Source: Bacillus spongiae (GTDB lineage: Bacteria; Bacillota; Bacilli; Bacillales; Bacillaceae_K). Taken from it: DNA of 64,000 nucleotides. The stretch is from the NCBI RefSeq assembly GCF_037120725.1, contig NZ_JBBAXC010000004.1:220925-284924 (forward strand), written 5' to 3'. Numbering within the stretch: position 1 is the first letter of the stretch; each line of letters begins with the position of its first letter. A model generated the notes under the pieces. That model saw nothing but the letters and a program-made list of their open reading frames with translations, made no database searches and was not told the origin of the DNA. This document shows, one piece after another, positions 26,759 through 37,674 of the stretch. Both the position numbers and the translations under genes were made by a program.

Positions 26759-28627
26759 TTACATGACTCGTTTGAACATTTTTTCCATTTCATATGATGA
26801 ATAATGTACAATAATCGGACGTCCATGTGGGCAGGTAAATGGGTCGGATGTACCTCTTAGTGTGTCAAGTAATGCCTGTATTTCGTCATTTCTTAGGTGA
26901 TGGTTAGCTTTTATTGACGCTTTACAGCTCATCATGATGGCAGCTTCTTCTCGTAATTTCTTTAAATCTACGGTTTTCATTGATAAAAGTTGCTGAATCA
27001 TGTCCTCAATCAGCTGTTTTTCTTCACCTTTAGGGAGCCACTGAGGATGTGACTGAACGATAAAGGAATTCATTCCAAATGATTCTAAGAATACACCTAC
27101 ATGTCTTAATTCATCTATATGCTCTTGGATTTTAATGCTTTCATCTGAAGAATATTCAAACGTTAACGGCACGAGTAACTCTTGAAGTTCCTTCGCTACT
27201 TCCCCTACTTTCTCACGATAGAACTCATATTTAATTCGTTCTTGTGCTGCATGCTGGTCAATGATGTACAATCCATTCTCATTTTGAGCCAGAATATACG
27301 TCCCGTGCATTTGTCCGATCGGATATAGTGGCGGGACACGTGAAGATGTCTCTTCCCTTTCAACAGGTGCTTCGATGACTTTCTCCTCATCCCTAATACG
27401 ATCAAAGATTGGTTCAACTTCAGGAATATCTTCTGTGTACGTCGTATTCGGGGCTGATTCTCTTAAAGGTTCGTATAATTTTTTCATTTCTTCTTTCGGC
27501 AACAACGGTTCTTTTTGATAAGTTGCCGTATAGTTCTGCTTCGGTTTCGTTGATTCCACATGATCTAACTCAAATACCGCTTGTTCACTTTTCGGTTTTT
27601 CAACTTTAGGTGTATAGCCAGAAGGAATTAACGCTTTCGATTTAAAGGCTCCTTTTATGGCATTCGTAACGAGTTCATTTAATTCATTCTCTTTACTCAA
27701 CCGCACTTCCATTTTAGATGGGTGCACGTTTACATCCACAAGCAAGGGGTCCATTTGAATCGATAAAAGGGCGATTGGAAAACGTCCAATTGGTAAGAGC
27801 GTATGATATCCTTCACTGATGGCTTTTGCCAATGAAAAGTTTTTAATAAAGCGCCCATTAATCATCGTTGATAAATAATTGCGGGAAGCTCTCGTCACCT
27901 CAGGTAATGAAGCAAATCCTTTCACGTGAAAATCAAGTGAAGTAGCTTCAATCGGCACCATATTTTTAGCGATATTCGTTCCATATATCGCTGCTAACAC
28001 TTGACGAACATCACCATTTCCTGCTGTTTGTAAAAGGGTTCGCTCATTATGACGTAAATGAATCGCCACCTCTGGATGAGATAAAGCCAATCGATTGACG
28101 ACATCTGAAATATTACCAAGCTCTGTGTGAATTGTCTTCATATATTTTAACCTGGCAGGTGTATTGAAAAACAAACCGGAAACCGTAATATCTGTCCCTT
28201 TTCGACTCGCGCTTTTCTCATGGGTTTTAATTACCCCACCCTCTAGCTTAATCGTCGTTCCAGGGCCCTCTCCGGTTGAAGTAGATAACTCCAACATACT
28301 TACTGACGCAATACTCGGTAAGGCCTCGCCGCGGAAACCTAGTGTGCGAATCCGGAATAAATCCGTTTCATCCTTAATTTTACTTGTAGCATGGCGCTGA
28401 AATGCCGTAAGAACATCATCTTCTTCTATTCCATCACCGTTGTCCACAATTCGTATGACGTTCAGCCCTGCTTCTTCAACGAAAATCTCTATTTTCGTTG
28501 AATTTGCATCGATACTGTTTTCGACAAGCTCCTTTACGACAGAAGCGGGTCGCTCTACGACTTCTCCTGCCGCAATCTTATTCGATAGTACATCATCAAG
28601 TTGAACTATTTTTCCCATCGGCTCCAC
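26759..28627 (-). CDS. mutL: DNA mismatch repair protein MutL
   Basis: A 622-residue MutL, the matchmaker and endonuclease of mismatch repair. The N-terminal GHKL ATPase has [12 protein letters not shown], the ELVENSIDA helix with the catalytic Glu, DNGDGI and FRGEAL. The C-terminal domain carries the endonuclease motif [12 protein letters not shown] and the zinc-site CPHGRP, so it is the nicking type found in organisms without MutH. It starts just after the mutS stop with a six-base gap, so the two are an operon. In B. subtilis the pair follows cotE; here 13 kb intervenes. Confidence 0.97.
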   Translation of the reverse strand: MEPMGKIVQLDDVLSNKIAAGEVVERPASVVKELVENSIDANSTKIEIFVEEAGLNVIRIVDNGDGIEEDDVLTAFQRHATSKIKDETDLFRIRTLGFRGEALPSIASVSMLELSTSTGEGPGTTIKLEGGVIKTHEKSASRKGTDITVSGLFFNTPARLKYMKTIHTELGNISDVVNRLALSHPEVAIHLRHNERTLLQTAGNGDVRQVLAAIYGTNIAKNMVPIEATSLDFHVKGFASLPEVTRASRNYLSTMINGRFIKNFSLAKAISEGYHTLLPIGRFPIALLSIQMDPLLVDVNVHPSKMEVRLSKENELNELVTNAIKGAFKSKALIPSGYTPKVEKPKSEQAVFELDHVESTKPKQNYTATYQKEPLLPKEEMKKLYEPLRESAPNTTYTEDIPEVEPIFDRIRDEEKVIEAPVEREETSSRVPPLYPIGQMHGTYILAQNENGLYIIDQHAAQERIKYEFYREKVGEVAKELQELLVPLTFEYSSDESIKIQEHIDELRHVGVFLESFGMNSFIVQSHPQWLPKGEEKQLIEDMIQQLLSMKTVDLKKLREEAAIMMSCKASIKANHHLRNDEIQALLDTLRGTSDPFTCPHGRPIIVHYSSYEMEKMFKRVM

Positions 28628-28633
28628 CTCCCG

Positions 28634-31234
28634 TTATGCTTTTTTTAGTTTCTTTTGGATTCGATAAAGGGTATTCATTGCTTCAAGCGGCGTCATTTCC
28701 AAAATATCCAGTTTTTTAATCTCTGCCAAAACGATTTCATCTTGTTTCGCCACTTTCTTTTGCTCCTGCCTCGGCTCTTCTGTGAAGAAGGATAACTGTG
28801 AAAGAGGCTCTTCTTCCTTTAGCACTTTTGGCTGTGTTGGTAAAGGAGCGGGTTCCCCTTTTTCCTCTAACTGCTCTAGCAGCTCCTTCGCACGTTGGAT
28901 TAAAGTAGGAGGTAATTCTGCTAATTCGGCTACATGGATACCGTAGCTTTTGTCTGCTGCTCCTTCTTTAATTTTATGAAGGAAGACCAGTTTTCCATTA
29001 TGCTCCATTGCACTAACATGGATATTACGGAGCTGCTGTAACTCATCTTCTAATACAGTAAGTTCATGGTAATGTGTCGAAAACAGCGTTTTACTCCCAA
29101 TATTCTCATGTATATGTTCAATAATAGCTTGAGCTAAGGCCATTCCATCATACGTAGATGTCCCCCGACCGATTTCATCAAATAAGATAAGGGAATCTTC
29201 GGTAGCATGACTAATTGCATTTTTTGCTTCAAGCATCTCGACCATAAACGTACTTTGACCTGAGATAAGGTCATCCGCTGCCCCAATACGAGTAAAAACT
29301 TGATCAAAAATTGGTAAACTCGCTTTTGTTGCCGGTACATAACAGCCGATTTGCGCTAGTATAGCGGTTAACGCAACTTGCCTCATATACGTACTTTTCC
29401 CAGACATATTCGGTCCAGTGATGAGGAGAAGCTCCCGTTCTTTATCCATAAAGCAATCATTAGGTACATATTCTTGAGCGTTCATAACTTTTTCAACGAC
29501 AGGGTGGCGACCTTCCTCAATCCTAATTCTTCGCTCATTATTAAATGTAGGCTTGACGAATTGACGTTTCTCACTAACCGTTGCAAAGCACTGAAGCACG
29601 TCAATCTCACTTACAATTTTCGCTAGACTTTGCAAACGGGGAATATATTCTTTTACGGTTTCACGTATTGATGTAAACAGCTCATATTCAAGTTCCACAC
29701 TTTTTTCTTCTGCTTGGAGAATTAACGCTTCCTTTTCTTTTAGCTCTGGCGTAATATACCGCTCTGCGTTCGTAAGTGTTTGTTTCCGTTCATACCTGCC
29801 CTCTTCTAGAAGATGAATATTGGCTTTTGTTACCTCAATATAATAGCCAAATACGCGATTATAGCCAATTTTTAGCGACTTAATCCCTGTGCGCTCTCGT
29901 TCACTTGCTTGTAACTCTGCAATCCACGTTTTACCATTTGAACTAGCATCACGGTATTGATCTAGTTCAGCATGATAGCCATCACGGATAATATTCCCCT
30001 CTTTAATAGAAAGAGGAGGTTGATCCACAATGGCTTGTTCAAGCAGATCCGTTAATTCTTCACAAGGGTCAAGCTTTTCAGCCAATTGATTTGTTTCACT
30101 CTCTCCCAATTGTTGGAGTAGGTGAGCGATACCCGGCGTTTGTTGCAATGATTTTTTTAGTTGTACTAGATCACGCGCATTGACGTTCCCGAATGCGACC
30201 CGACCTGCTAAACGTTCTAAATCATATACCTCGGTTAATAACTCACGTAATTCCTCTCGTTCAAAGAAACGTTGCAAGAAAACGTCGACGGCGTTCAAAC
30301 GAGTTTCAATTTTCGCTTTTGAAATGAGCGGTCGATCAATCCATTGCTTTAATAATCTCCCTCCCATAGACGTCATCGTTTCGTCCAACAGCCATAAGAG
30401 AGAGCCCTTTTTCCCTTTCGAACGAATGGTTTCGGTTAACTCTAAATTTCTTTTCGAATAGTAATCCATTTTCATATAATTTGAAACGGCATACAATTCT
30501 ACAGGCTGTAAATGATCTAAGCTTCGCTTTTGTGTTCGATATAAGTAATTTAATAAACGAGCAGCGGTTATTCTTAGCTTCTGTTGCGAAAGTTGACGGA
30601 AGAAGCTCTCATCACTTTCTTTAACGACTGTATCTTGTTCGAACGATAGAGTAATGGAAAGTCTTTCTTTCAGCTTTTGCTGAAGTTCTCCAGGGAGAGC
30701 TTCATCACAAACGACTTCCTTTGCCCCTATTGTATTTAATTCATTTAACAGCTCATCGGTCGATGATGTGAGCATTGTTACACGACTCTCACCTGTTGAT
30801 AAATCTGTATAGATTAATCCGTACGTTCCATCCTCAAAAGTAGAAATCGACGAGATATAATTATTTTCTTTTTCGGACAAACCCTTTCCTTCCATTACCG
30901 TTCCTGGTGTAATAAGCTGAACGACTTCACGCCTCACTACCCCTTTGGCCTGCTTTGGATCTTCCGTTTGCTCGCAAATCGCTACTTTATATCCTTTTTC
31001 TATTAGTTGTTCAATATAATTAGGGGCGGCATGATAGGGTACCCCACACATCGGAATACGTTCCTTAGTGCCGCCATCTCGACTTGTTAATGTAATTTCT
31101 AGTTCTTGAGATGCACGGACGGCATCATCAAAAAACATCTCATAAAAATCTCCTAAACGGAAAAACAAAAAGGCATCTTGATACTCTGCCTTTACCTGCA
31201 AATATTGTTGAATCATAGGCGTGTATTTAGCCAT
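28634..31234 (-). CDS. mutS: DNA mismatch repair protein MutS
   Basis: An 866-residue MutS that recognises mispairs and small loops. The mismatch-reading motif F30-Y31-E32 is intact in [10 protein letters not shown]. The C-terminal ATPase has Walker [11 protein letters not shown], Walker [14 protein letters not shown] and FSTHYHELT. The extreme C-terminus (LSQLSFF) is a plausible beta-clamp binding segment, as in B. subtilis MutS. It is co-transcribed with mutL. The upstream neighbour expected from B. subtilis, cotE, is 13 kb away. Confidence 0.97.
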   Translation of the reverse strand: MAKYTPMIQQYLQVKAEYQDAFLFFRLGDFYEMFFDDAVRASQELEITLTSRDGGTKERIPMCGVPYHAAPNYIEQLIEKGYKVAICEQTEDPKQAKGVVRREVVQLITPGTVMEGKGLSEKENNYISSISTFEDGTYGLIYTDLSTGESRVTMLTSSTDELLNELNTIGAKEVVCDEALPGELQQKLKERLSITLSFEQDTVVKESDESFFRQLSQQKLRITAARLLNYLYRTQKRSLDHLQPVELYAVSNYMKMDYYSKRNLELTETIRSKGKKGSLLWLLDETMTSMGGRLLKQWIDRPLISKAKIETRLNAVDVFLQRFFEREELRELLTEVYDLERLAGRVAFGNVNARDLVQLKKSLQQTPGIAHLLQQLGESETNQLAEKLDPCEELTDLLEQAIVDQPPLSIKEGNIIRDGYHAELDQYRDASSNGKTWIAELQASERERTGIKSLKIGYNRVFGYYIEVTKANIHLLEEGRYERKQTLTNAERYITPELKEKEALILQAEEKSVELEYELFTSIRETVKEYIPRLQSLAKIVSEIDVLQCFATVSEKRQFVKPTFNNERRIRIEEGRHPVVEKVMNAQEYVPNDCFMDKERELLLITGPNMSGKSTYMRQVALTAILAQIGCYVPATKASLPIFDQVFTRIGAADDLISGQSTFMVEMLEAKNAISHATEDSLILFDEIGRGTSTYDGMALAQAIIEHIHENIGSKTLFSTHYHELTVLEDELQQLRNIHVSAMEHNGKLVFLHKIKEGAADKSYGIHVAELAELPPTLIQRAKELLEQLEEKGEPAPLPTQPKVLKEEEPLSQLSFFTEEPRQEQKKVAKQDEIVLAEIKKLDILEMTPLEAMNTLYRIQKKLKKA

Positions 31235-31414
31235 TACTCTTCAAACCCTTCCGTACAATCTCTCTTCTTCAAATTATTATTATAGCATATTCTCAATTTT
31301 TTATGGCGAACAGCACGGTCAAAGTTTGGGCAATCTAAAGAAGATATTATCCATTAATGGTTGCTACAACCAAAATATATCATTATACTATTCATAAAAT
31401 TGGAAGGTGATTTG

Positions 31415-32074
31415 ATGGATAAACATTTATTTCTTTTTGGAGGTGCTCCGCCATTTACTTTCGAGATGGCCAAGCAATTTACTAACTTAGCAGCTAGACA
31501 CCAGACTCCCGTTTCCATTTTATTTGTTGAGCGAGATGGCTGGGAAAACTATATGCCAAAATATATAAGCATCCTAAATGAGTTAGGTATTCAAGAATTC
31601 ACTTTATTGCCTCTTCCTTCTACTCCAGTCGACAAGGTCATGACATCAATCAAGAATAGTGCTGGCATTGTTATAGGAGGCGGTGATACGAACCTGTATG
31701 CTGATTACATTGTGGATACTCCAATCGGGAAGGAAATTAAAGAGCGGTATGAGCTAGGTATTCCAGTGGCTGGTTTTTCAGCTGGAGCGCTAATAAGCCC
31801 CGAACTATGTCTTATCTCTCCTCATGATAATGTTGAACAAAAAACTCAATCTCGAAAAGGTTTAGGCTTAATTTCTCAAATATTGCTTGCCGTTCACTTC
31901 TCTCAATGGAACGACGAAGATCATTTAAGGAAAGCCTTAGAGAACTTTAGCAGCCAGCTACATTTCGGAATAGACGAAGAAACTTGTGTTTATCTTAAAA
32001 ATGGAAAGCTTGAAGCAATGGAAGGGGAAGGCGTCTATTGCATAAAAAATAAGAAATTAGTAAAAATCCATTAG
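31415..32074 (+). CDS. peptidase S51 family protein (dipeptidase E / cyanophycinase-like)
   Basis: A 219-residue protein of the S51 family. The nucleophile is Ser122 in the elbow AGFSAGALIS, and VIGGGDTNLY at about 86-95 is the typical glycine-rich loop. The ATG at 31415 is chosen over one 18 codons earlier because GGAAGGTGA sits just before it. The family includes aspartyl dipeptidases and cyanophycinases, and the substrate is not evident. It lies alone next to mutS but on the opposite strand, at the edge of the accessory insert. Confidence 0.75.
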   Translation: MDKHLFLFGGAPPFTFEMAKQFTNLAARHQTPVSILFVERDGWENYMPKYISILNELGIQEFTLLPLPSTPVDKVMTSIKNSAGIVIGGGDTNLYADYIVDTPIGKEIKERYELGIPVAGFSAGALISPELCLISPHDNVEQKTQSRKGLGLISQILLAVHFSQWNDEDHLRKALENFSSQLHFGIDEETCVYLKNGKLEAMEGEGVYCIKNKKLVKIH

Positions 32075-32417
32075 TAAAATGGCTGACAATCACTCTATTA
32101 CAATATACAAACGGATTTTTTGACAGTCATTGTAACAAAAGGGACTGCTTTTACGTAAAACAAGCCTCCTCTTGCAAGGTAAAGGGTTCCGTTCTGAGGT
32201 GCATTGTAAAAAATGTCTGCTTAAATAGCTGTTAAATCAGCTTTGAAAATGACTAGATAAACTTTATAAACTCGTTAGTGCATGACAAGTTTTCTTGTTA
32301 GAAGAAAAATGAAAATGTGGTTATATGGAGTCTAACAAACGGGACAGGTTGTTAGGTAAAGAAATGGGAAATGAACACTAAAAATTAGAATAAGCCATAA
32401 TAAAAAGGGGCGTTAAT
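32075..32417. other. intergenic region
   Basis: About 340 bases with no gene, hairpin or repeat that I can support. Confidence 0.4.
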
Positions 32418-32873
32418 ATGTACCAATATTTCAACGGCTTAGTAATAAGAGAAGGTACCGAGGGAGTTCCTGCTGAATATGTTGAAGCCTTGTTTGAAGA
32501 CGCTGGATGGGCAAGGAATACACCATCTTGGCAGAAAGAGAAGTTTTCGTTAATATTCAAGAACTCAACTTGGGCATTTACTGTTTGGGATAATAACAAA
32601 ATGATTGGGATGGTAAGGGTTATCTCAGATCAAATTATGGCTGCTAACCTAATGGATTTAGTAGTTTTATCAGAGTATCGAGGAGAAGGTATCGGTAAAA
32701 AACTCGTAGAGCTTTGTGTTCAAAAGCTTCCCCACGGTGATTGGTTTGCACACACATCAGCTAACAATTTCAGCTTCTATGAGAAATGTGGCTTTGAAGT
32801 AAAAGACCTTACCCAAAATGGTACATGTGCGTATTACGGGTATATAAAAGCACGTAAAGATGGACATAGATAA
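32418..32873 (+). CDS. GNAT acetyltransferase
   Basis: A 151-residue GNAT protein with an AAAAGGGGCG ribosome binding site. The cofactor loop is LSEYRGEGIGKKLVELC, and the C-terminal ANNFSFYEKCGFEVKDL is typical of small GNATs such as YjcF-like enzymes. Substrate unknown. Confidence 0.75.
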   Translation: MYQYFNGLVIREGTEGVPAEYVEALFEDAGWARNTPSWQKEKFSLIFKNSTWAFTVWDNNKMIGMVRVISDQIMAANLMDLVVLSEYRGEGIGKKLVELCVQKLPHGDWFAHTSANNFSFYEKCGFEVKDLTQNGTCAYYGYIKARKDGHR

Positions 32874-32994
32874 AGGGTTATCGGTATAGCTAAGAATACA
32901 TTAATATAATAAGGGTATAATATTGGGCCTTTTTTTGGTCCTTTTTAACATACTAAAATTTTTATTTATCAAAAACAAACCTACTATATACAAT

Positions 32995-33035
32995 AAAAAA
33001 GACAAACCTTTACTATGATTATGGTCTGTCTTTTA
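32995..33035 (-). terminator. probable terminator of the GntR-ABC operon
   Basis: Arms AAAAGACAAACC and GGTCTGTCTTTT form a 12-bp stem with one mismatch and A/T tails on both sides. It lies about 65 bases beyond the permease stop codon and could also serve the plus-strand GNAT gene. Confidence 0.55.
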
Positions 33036-33100
33036 CTATTCTATTTGTATTTTCGCTTCTCAAGGTGAACTAGGGGCACGAACATACTGCTTTTTTAACA

Positions 33101-33808
33101 TTAACGAGTGCTAGCTGCCATCGTTGATGCTTTTCTAATAAGAAGCCAATTTTGAAAAAAGACGATGCTTGTTAAGACGAATAAAAAGCCAAATTGAATG
33201 CTTAATTGGCCATTATTTACTAAAAGCATTCTCTCTATCAGAGCCTCCCTAGAAGTTGGTAAGACGAAAAGAAAAACAAGGACAGCAACTGTACTAAAGC
33301 CCCCAACTAATCCATAACGATAGATAATTGTCCCAAACAAAATGCCAAAACCTAGAAAAACGAAATTTAAAAAGGCAAGCAACCAAAGTTCATTAAACCA
33401 CGTATTGGAAAGGCTAAAAAATTGTAGCAGTGAATAATGGGTGATTCCCTCAATGCTTCCTAGCTTAAGCAACCAATCATATCCGTAGCTAATGATCAAA
33501 TGGACAAGAGACATTCCAACTGAAAGAAGGAGTGTAAACAATGCAGAACCAAGCATATATTGATGTCGTGTTACACCCATTTTAATACAAAATGGGAACG
33601 TCTCTTTCGTCATATTAATTCCTGACACTATACAATAAATCAGAACAGGGAGGCTTGTAACGATGACAACGTTCCCTATTCCGTCACCTATCAAACCGAT
33701 GAGGGAAAAGCCTATCAATGAACTAATAAGAATGGTCCAAAACACCCCAAGAGAAAAACGATAGTCAAGTAAGAAATAATACAAAACCGCTTTTAACTCT
33801 TTATACAT
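33101..33808 (-). CDS. ABC transporter permease (GntR-controlled operon)
   Basis: A 235-residue membrane protein with about six hydrophobic helices. It overlaps the ATPase gene by eight bases, so the two are translationally coupled. It provides the membrane part of an ABC-2 exporter of the kind often tied to cell-envelope stress or antibiotics. It lacks any extra domain. Substrate unknown. Confidence 0.7.
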   Translation of the reverse strand: MYKELKAVLYYFLLDYRFSLGVFWTILISSLIGFSLIGLIGDGIGNVVIVTSLPVLIYCIVSGINMTKETFPFCIKMGVTRHQYMLGSALFTLLLSVGMSLVHLIISYGYDWLLKLGSIEGITHYSLLQFFSLSNTWFNELWLLAFLNFVFLGFGILFGTIIYRYGLVGGFSTVAVLVFLFVLPTSREALIERMLLVNNGQLSIQFGFLFVLTSIVFFQNWLLIRKASTMAASTR

Positions 33809-34676
33809 GAATCGTTTCCTCCTTTGAATCCGTTAAGTGAACCATTAACCTTTGCATTGTACTCCGCTCCGCTTCCAATCCGACCGCTGTTGCCTCTTCA
33901 ATGGAAAATGCTTCTCCATAGACAAGAGCTGTTTTAATACCCATTATCTCTTTCTCATCAATTACGTTCTTTCCTTTAATAAACGTGTCAACCTTCTCTC
34001 TTGCCCCGCTGACCTTTATGCTTTTTTGAATTAAGGCATCTGCACCTTCCTGAAACAGGATTTTTCCATCCTTAAGCACGACCACTTCTTCAAATAAACG
34101 GCTTACTTCATCAATTAAGTGAGTAGATAAAATAAATGTCCTTGGATACCTTTCAAATTCTTCTAGTAAAAGATCATAAAAAGTGTACCGTGCTGAAGCA
34201 TCTAGACCAATATATGGCTCATCAAGAATGGTCATTTTAGCACGAGAGGCAAGACCAATGATAATACCTAGAGCAGACTCCATTCCTTTGGAGAGTCCTC
34301 GTGCATTCACATTCGGCTTCAACTGAAATTCCTCCATCAACCGGTTCGCTGTATTTTGAGACCAATTTGGATAGAACAAGGACGAAATTTTTAATACATC
34401 CTTTACTTTTAACCTTCGTTTAAAATTACTACTTTCATTAATAAAACATACATCTTGAAGAACTCTACGATTATTAAATGGTGACTGACCATTTATTAAG
34501 ATTTCACCACTGGTCGGTAGCGTATGCCCTGCTATTAATTGCATAAGCGTTGTTTTACCAGCTCCATTTTTTCCAAGTAAACCATAGATTGTATTCTCTT
34601 TAAACGAAACATTAACATTTTTTAAGGCGGCATGCTTACCGAACGTTTTACATACATCACTCACGATTATGGTCAT
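33801..34676 (-). CDS. ABC transporter ATP-binding protein
   Basis: A 291-residue ATPase with Walker A GLLGKNGAGKTT, a signature loop of the LSKGM type (RGLSKGMESA), Walker B MTILDEPYIGLDAS and the H-loop LSTHLIDE. The last 70 residues form a regulatory tail. It is encoded between the GntR regulator and the permease, two bases after the GntR stop. This regulator-ATPase-permease layout matches the YtrA-type operons of Bacilli, which respond to cell-wall antibiotics. That link is inference. Confidence 0.85.
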   Translation of the reverse strand: MTIIVSDVCKTFGKHAALKNVNVSFKENTIYGLLGKNGAGKTTLMQLIAGHTLPTSGEILINGQSPFNNRRVLQDVCFINESSNFKRRLKVKDVLKISSLFYPNWSQNTANRLMEEFQLKPNVNARGLSKGMESALGIIIGLASRAKMTILDEPYIGLDASARYTFYDLLLEEFERYPRTFILSTHLIDEVSRLFEEVVVLKDGKILFQEGADALIQKSIKVSGAREKVDTFIKGKNVIDEKEIMGIKTALVYGEAFSIEEATAVGLEAERSTMQRLMVHLTDSKEETIHV

Positions 34677-34678
34677 TT

Positions 34679-35041
34679 CTAATCCTCCTTGGCAAGTAAG
34701 AATTGGAGTTCGTCCTTCGTAATACCAATTTTATGGGCCTCTTTTTTCAATGGAATCATATAGCTTTCATAAAAAACCTTTTTTCTTTTTTCTAGTACGA
34801 TTTCTTTCGCGCCTTCCGCCACAAACATTCCTATCCCCCTTTTTTTAAAAATAACACCTTCCTCGACAAGTAGGTTCATTCCTTTGGCTGCAGTTGCTGG
34901 ATTAATTTGATAATGCTTGGCAATTTCATTGGTCGATGGTACTCGATCCCCTTCAGAGATAGACTCATCTAGAATACCTGACTCAATCTTATCTGCAATT
35001 TGTTGAAAAATTGGCTTATTGGACGTTAATTCATGATCCAT
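34679..35041 (-). CDS. GntR-family regulator, YtrA subfamily
   Basis: A 121-residue regulator with an N-terminal winged helix (PIFQQIADKIESG ... DRVPSTNEIAKHYQINPATAAKGMNLLVEEG) and only a short helical tail, which defines the YtrA subfamily. The ATG at 35041 is eight bases from GGAG; another ATG one codon earlier is also possible. It heads an ABC exporter operon and should repress it. A perfect palindrome overlaps the -10 box of its promoter. Confidence 0.85.
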   Translation of the reverse strand: MDHELTSNKPIFQQIADKIESGILDESISEGDRVPSTNEIAKHYQINPATAAKGMNLLVEEGVIFKKRGIGMFVAEGAKEIVLEKRKKVFYESYMIPLKKEAHKIGITKDELQFLLAKED

Positions 35042-35060
35042 CATCAACACTCCACTGGTT

Positions 35061-35080
35061 AGTTAGTTATGTAACTAACT
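35061..35080. promoter_or_regulatory. operator of the GntR-ABC operon
   Basis: AGTTAGTTA-TG-TAACTAACT is a perfect 9-bp inverted repeat about 20 bases ahead of the regulator start. It overlaps the end of the -10 box, the expected position for self-repression by the YtrA-like protein. Confidence 0.7.
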
Positions 35081-35106
35081 ATATAACCCAATAAAAGGAA
35101 AGTCAA
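35078..35106 (-). promoter_or_regulatory. sigma-A promoter of the GntR-ABC operon
   Basis: On the minus strand TTGACT (35101-35106) and TATAGT (35078-35083) are separated by 17 bases. This is a good match to the vegetative consensus and overlaps the palindromic operator. Confidence 0.75.
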
Positions 35107-35660
35107 TATTTTTCTGAATATTACGACCTATATATTTAAAATATGGATGAAAACACCCTATTTAATTACCTCTATAAATTAAAAAAGTAAGTGTTTAGCC
35201 ATTAAAATTTAACAGAAACCTATTTATCAACATTAATAGAACGGATTTTCAAACTAATATCTGTTGGAATACTATGGTATAATAATTTTTAAAATATTGA
35301 TAAACAGTGGAGCCAGAAATTCTTTTTAATGGAAAAATAAACAATCGAAGTTCATGCCAACATGATTTTCTGTTATTTCGTTGACCACATGACTAAAAAC
35401 TACCTATTCCCTTATGAATTGAAGAAGGAAATCGACATAGTACTTAATATCAAATGGATTTAGCTTATGTACATACTTAAATAGGTGGATAAGTTTACTC
35501 TAGGTTTTATTGGTTATCTTCTCTTTTCACCGCATTCCTTCCTTTTCTTAGACCTATTTCCATCATTCATAGAATGGGTAGGATTTTATTTCAACAAATC
35601 TATTACGTTAAAACTAAGCTATATGATTTCCAACAGAAATTAGACGAAAATAATAGGTAT
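35107..35660. other. intergenic region
   Basis: About 550 bases between the GntR promoter and the next gene. AT-rich, with no supported gene, RNA or repeat. Confidence 0.4.
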
Positions 35661-35676
35661 AGAAAGGATGATTTTT

Positions 35677-36150
35677 ATGACCGCTGTTGAACTTACAAGC
35701 ATGACAGAGGAAGAGTTTAGCTCCTATTTTGATGAAAAGGTGGAAAGATATACGGAAGTTTTATCTCATCATGTTCATGAGGAAGGTGAAGAACCTGTTG
35801 TAAAAGCTGCCAAACAACTTAAAGCCCTTTTGCCTGAAGGAGTGAATACACCTAATCATTATTTATTTAACGTTAACCATGGTTCGAAAAGAATTGGTTT
35901 TGTATGGCTTAAAGTAGAATTAAACAAAAAGAGTGCCTTTCTTTATGAAATTTACCTCTTTGACGAGTACAGAGGGAAAGGGTTTGGAAGCCAAGTAATG
36001 AATGATATAGAGAAGTGGTTAATTAAAAAAGGTGTTAACTATTTTAAACTTCACGTTTTTGGAAGCAATACTGGTGCTAGAAAACTATATGAGGAATTAG
36101 GTTTTGACCTTATGGGAATCAATATGATGAAACCAATAGGGCCTTCATAA
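35677..36150 (+). CDS. GNAT acetyltransferase
   Basis: A 157-residue GNAT protein. The cofactor loop is FDEYRGKGFGSQVMNDIEKW and the C-terminus has GSNTGARKLYEELGFDL. The ATG at 35677 is nine bases from AAAGG; an earlier ATG at 35668 overlaps that site. Substrate unknown. Confidence 0.75.
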   Translation: MTAVELTSMTEEEFSSYFDEKVERYTEVLSHHVHEEGEEPVVKAAKQLKALLPEGVNTPNHYLFNVNHGSKRIGFVWLKVELNKKSAFLYEIYLFDEYRGKGFGSQVMNDIEKWLIKKGVNYFKLHVFGSNTGARKLYEELGFDLMGINMMKPIGPS

Positions 36151-36334
36151 TGGAGCAAACGATAGTGGAACGTACACTTGTGACGAATAAGTGCTTAAAT
36201 AGTGGAAAGTCATAGATTTTTGTATATGTATCTATTTGTCAACTCTATATAATAATAGAAACCACCTAATAAGTTGACCTTGTTACAACAGACTATTCTA
36301 TTACTACCTTTAACCACTAGTACTATACATACAT

Positions 36335-36382
36335 AAAAAAAGAAATCATTGATGAAGGGTGTTTCATCAATGATTTCTTTTT
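36335..36382. terminator. strong bidirectional terminator
   Basis: A 20-bp stem (AAAAAGAAATCATTGATGAA and its complement) with a five-base loop and T runs on both sides. It lies between convergent genes, the GNAT and the lipase. The sequence CCGTTGATTTTTG after it resembles the tail found after the hairpins at 6441 and 50,008. Confidence 0.85.
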
Positions 36383-36426
36383 GTTTACCGTTGATTTTTG
36401 ATAGTTAGCTTCTCCATTGAATTCCC

Positions 36427-37674
36427 TTAATTGCTAGGTAAAGCAGCCAGGTTTGTAGCAATTTCTTTATAAAATGCATGAATATCACTTAACCCAAGCG
36501 TATCCGCTAAATCAATTCCAACAAAATCTATGTGGTCCCACCTATACAAGGTGTCATGGTAATTCCAAACCCCTATTTCAGGGTTATCAACATTGACCTT
36601 TTTTGCAGGGTGTCCGGACGGATATTGAGAAGAAGGAACACTCACAAGTCCGTCATTTGCATACCACGTTGAATCGATTCCAAATTCACTATTATCATAT
36701 CTACCTAATAAATAGCCTGCTGGATGAAGAATCGGATTCATTGAAAGTAACGGGATCCGATAAGAAGTGAAAATAGAATCATAGGTTGCATCCCCTGTGT
36801 ATGAAAAATAGTAGACGTCATCATATGTCTTCATAAAATCATTTAATTCTTTTGCTCCAACTGTCGTTAAATCATATTGACTCGTATCAGCCGTTTCCCA
36901 AAACGAATTAGCAAATAATCGATCGACATAAGCTGAGAGTGACTCTCCTGAACGACGTTTTAACCCCCAATGGTCCAAATCAAAATTATAATTAAAATAA
37001 TCATTAGTATAATAATCAGCTAATGAAATATACTTCCAAACAAATTTTTTGAGAAAAGGAACAAACTCCCCCGCTTCATCTGTAACTGCTGATCCATTAT
37101 GAGGTGTCCCAATGGTAGTTATACTATGTATCCAGTCTTTTCCACCAGCATATAAAGGAGACATCTCCTCTCCCTCAGGATTCGCCTCATGAAATTCTTG
37201 TTCTTCTACACTACCTGATTTCAACAATTCTCCAAGCATACGAGAGGTTTGTCCCCCCATACTGTGCCCAATTAAATGCACCTTATTTGTATCGTCCCAT
37301 TCATCTAAAACACCCGGATATGTCTTACCAAAACGATCATGTTGGTGTTCCTGAGCGTGCGCTGCACCATAATCAACTGTTCCACCACGTAGATAGGCAT
37401 ATAATTCTGCCGCTCGATCCCAGTTACTAGAAACCGGTCCAATTGAAGCTACATGTGTTTCAAACCCATTTTGATTAAGGTCTGCTTCAATATCTCGAAG
37501 CCCTCCCCAATAATTAAATCCCTTCACCTCTTCCTTTCCCCATCCGCCTAGGCCATGAACAAGAATCATTGGAAATTCATTCTGATCCCCTTCGAATGAA
37601 AGCGCTTTCTTTTCTGGGGATAATAAAACACATATTGCTCCAATAAATAAAAAACTAACGAACCATTTCATCAT
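36427..37674 (-). CDS. secreted triacylglycerol lipase, family I.5/I.6-like
   Basis: A 415-residue secreted lipase with a signal peptide (about residues 1-28). The nucleophile is Ser138 in IGHSMGGQ. The zinc-binding pattern of Geobacillus-type lipases is present: Asp in GLRDIEADL, and His106 and His112 in GAAHAQEHQHDRFG. The elbow GHSMG is the staphylococcal form rather than the AHSQG of I.5 enzymes. It should hydrolyse lipid esters outside the cell. The ATG at 37674 follows AAAGGAGT; the next ATG is also possible. A cre-like palindrome lies inside the first codons. Confidence 0.85.
   Translation of the reverse strand: MMKWFVSFLFIGAICVLLSPEKKALSFEGDQNEFPMILVHGLGGWGKEEVKGFNYWGGLRDIEADLNQNGFETHVASIGPVSSNWDRAAELYAYLRGGTVDYGAAHAQEHQHDRFGKTYPGVLDEWDDTNKVHLIGHSMGGQTSRMLGELLKSGSVEEQEFHEANPEGEEMSPLYAGGKDWIHSITTIGTPHNGSAVTDEAGEFVPFLKKFVWKYISLADYYTNDYFNYNFDLDHWGLKRRSGESLSAYVDRLFANSFWETADTSQYDLTTVGAKELNDFMKTYDDVYYFSYTGDATYDSIFTSYRIPLLSMNPILHPAGYLLGRYDNSEFGIDSTWYANDGLVSVPSSQYPSGHPAKKVNVDNPEIGVWNYHDTLYRWDHIDFVGIDLADTLGLSDIHAFYKEIATNLAALPSN
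37597..37610. promoter_or_regulatory. cre-like site inside the lipase gene
   Basis: TGAAAGCGCTTTCT contains the palindrome AGAAAGCGCTTTCT and matches the CcpA catabolite-response consensus (TGWAANCGNTNWCA) except at the last base. It lies within codons 22-27 of the lipase. Intragenic cre sites that block elongation are known in Bacillus, so repression by good sugars is plausible but unproven. Confidence 0.4.
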
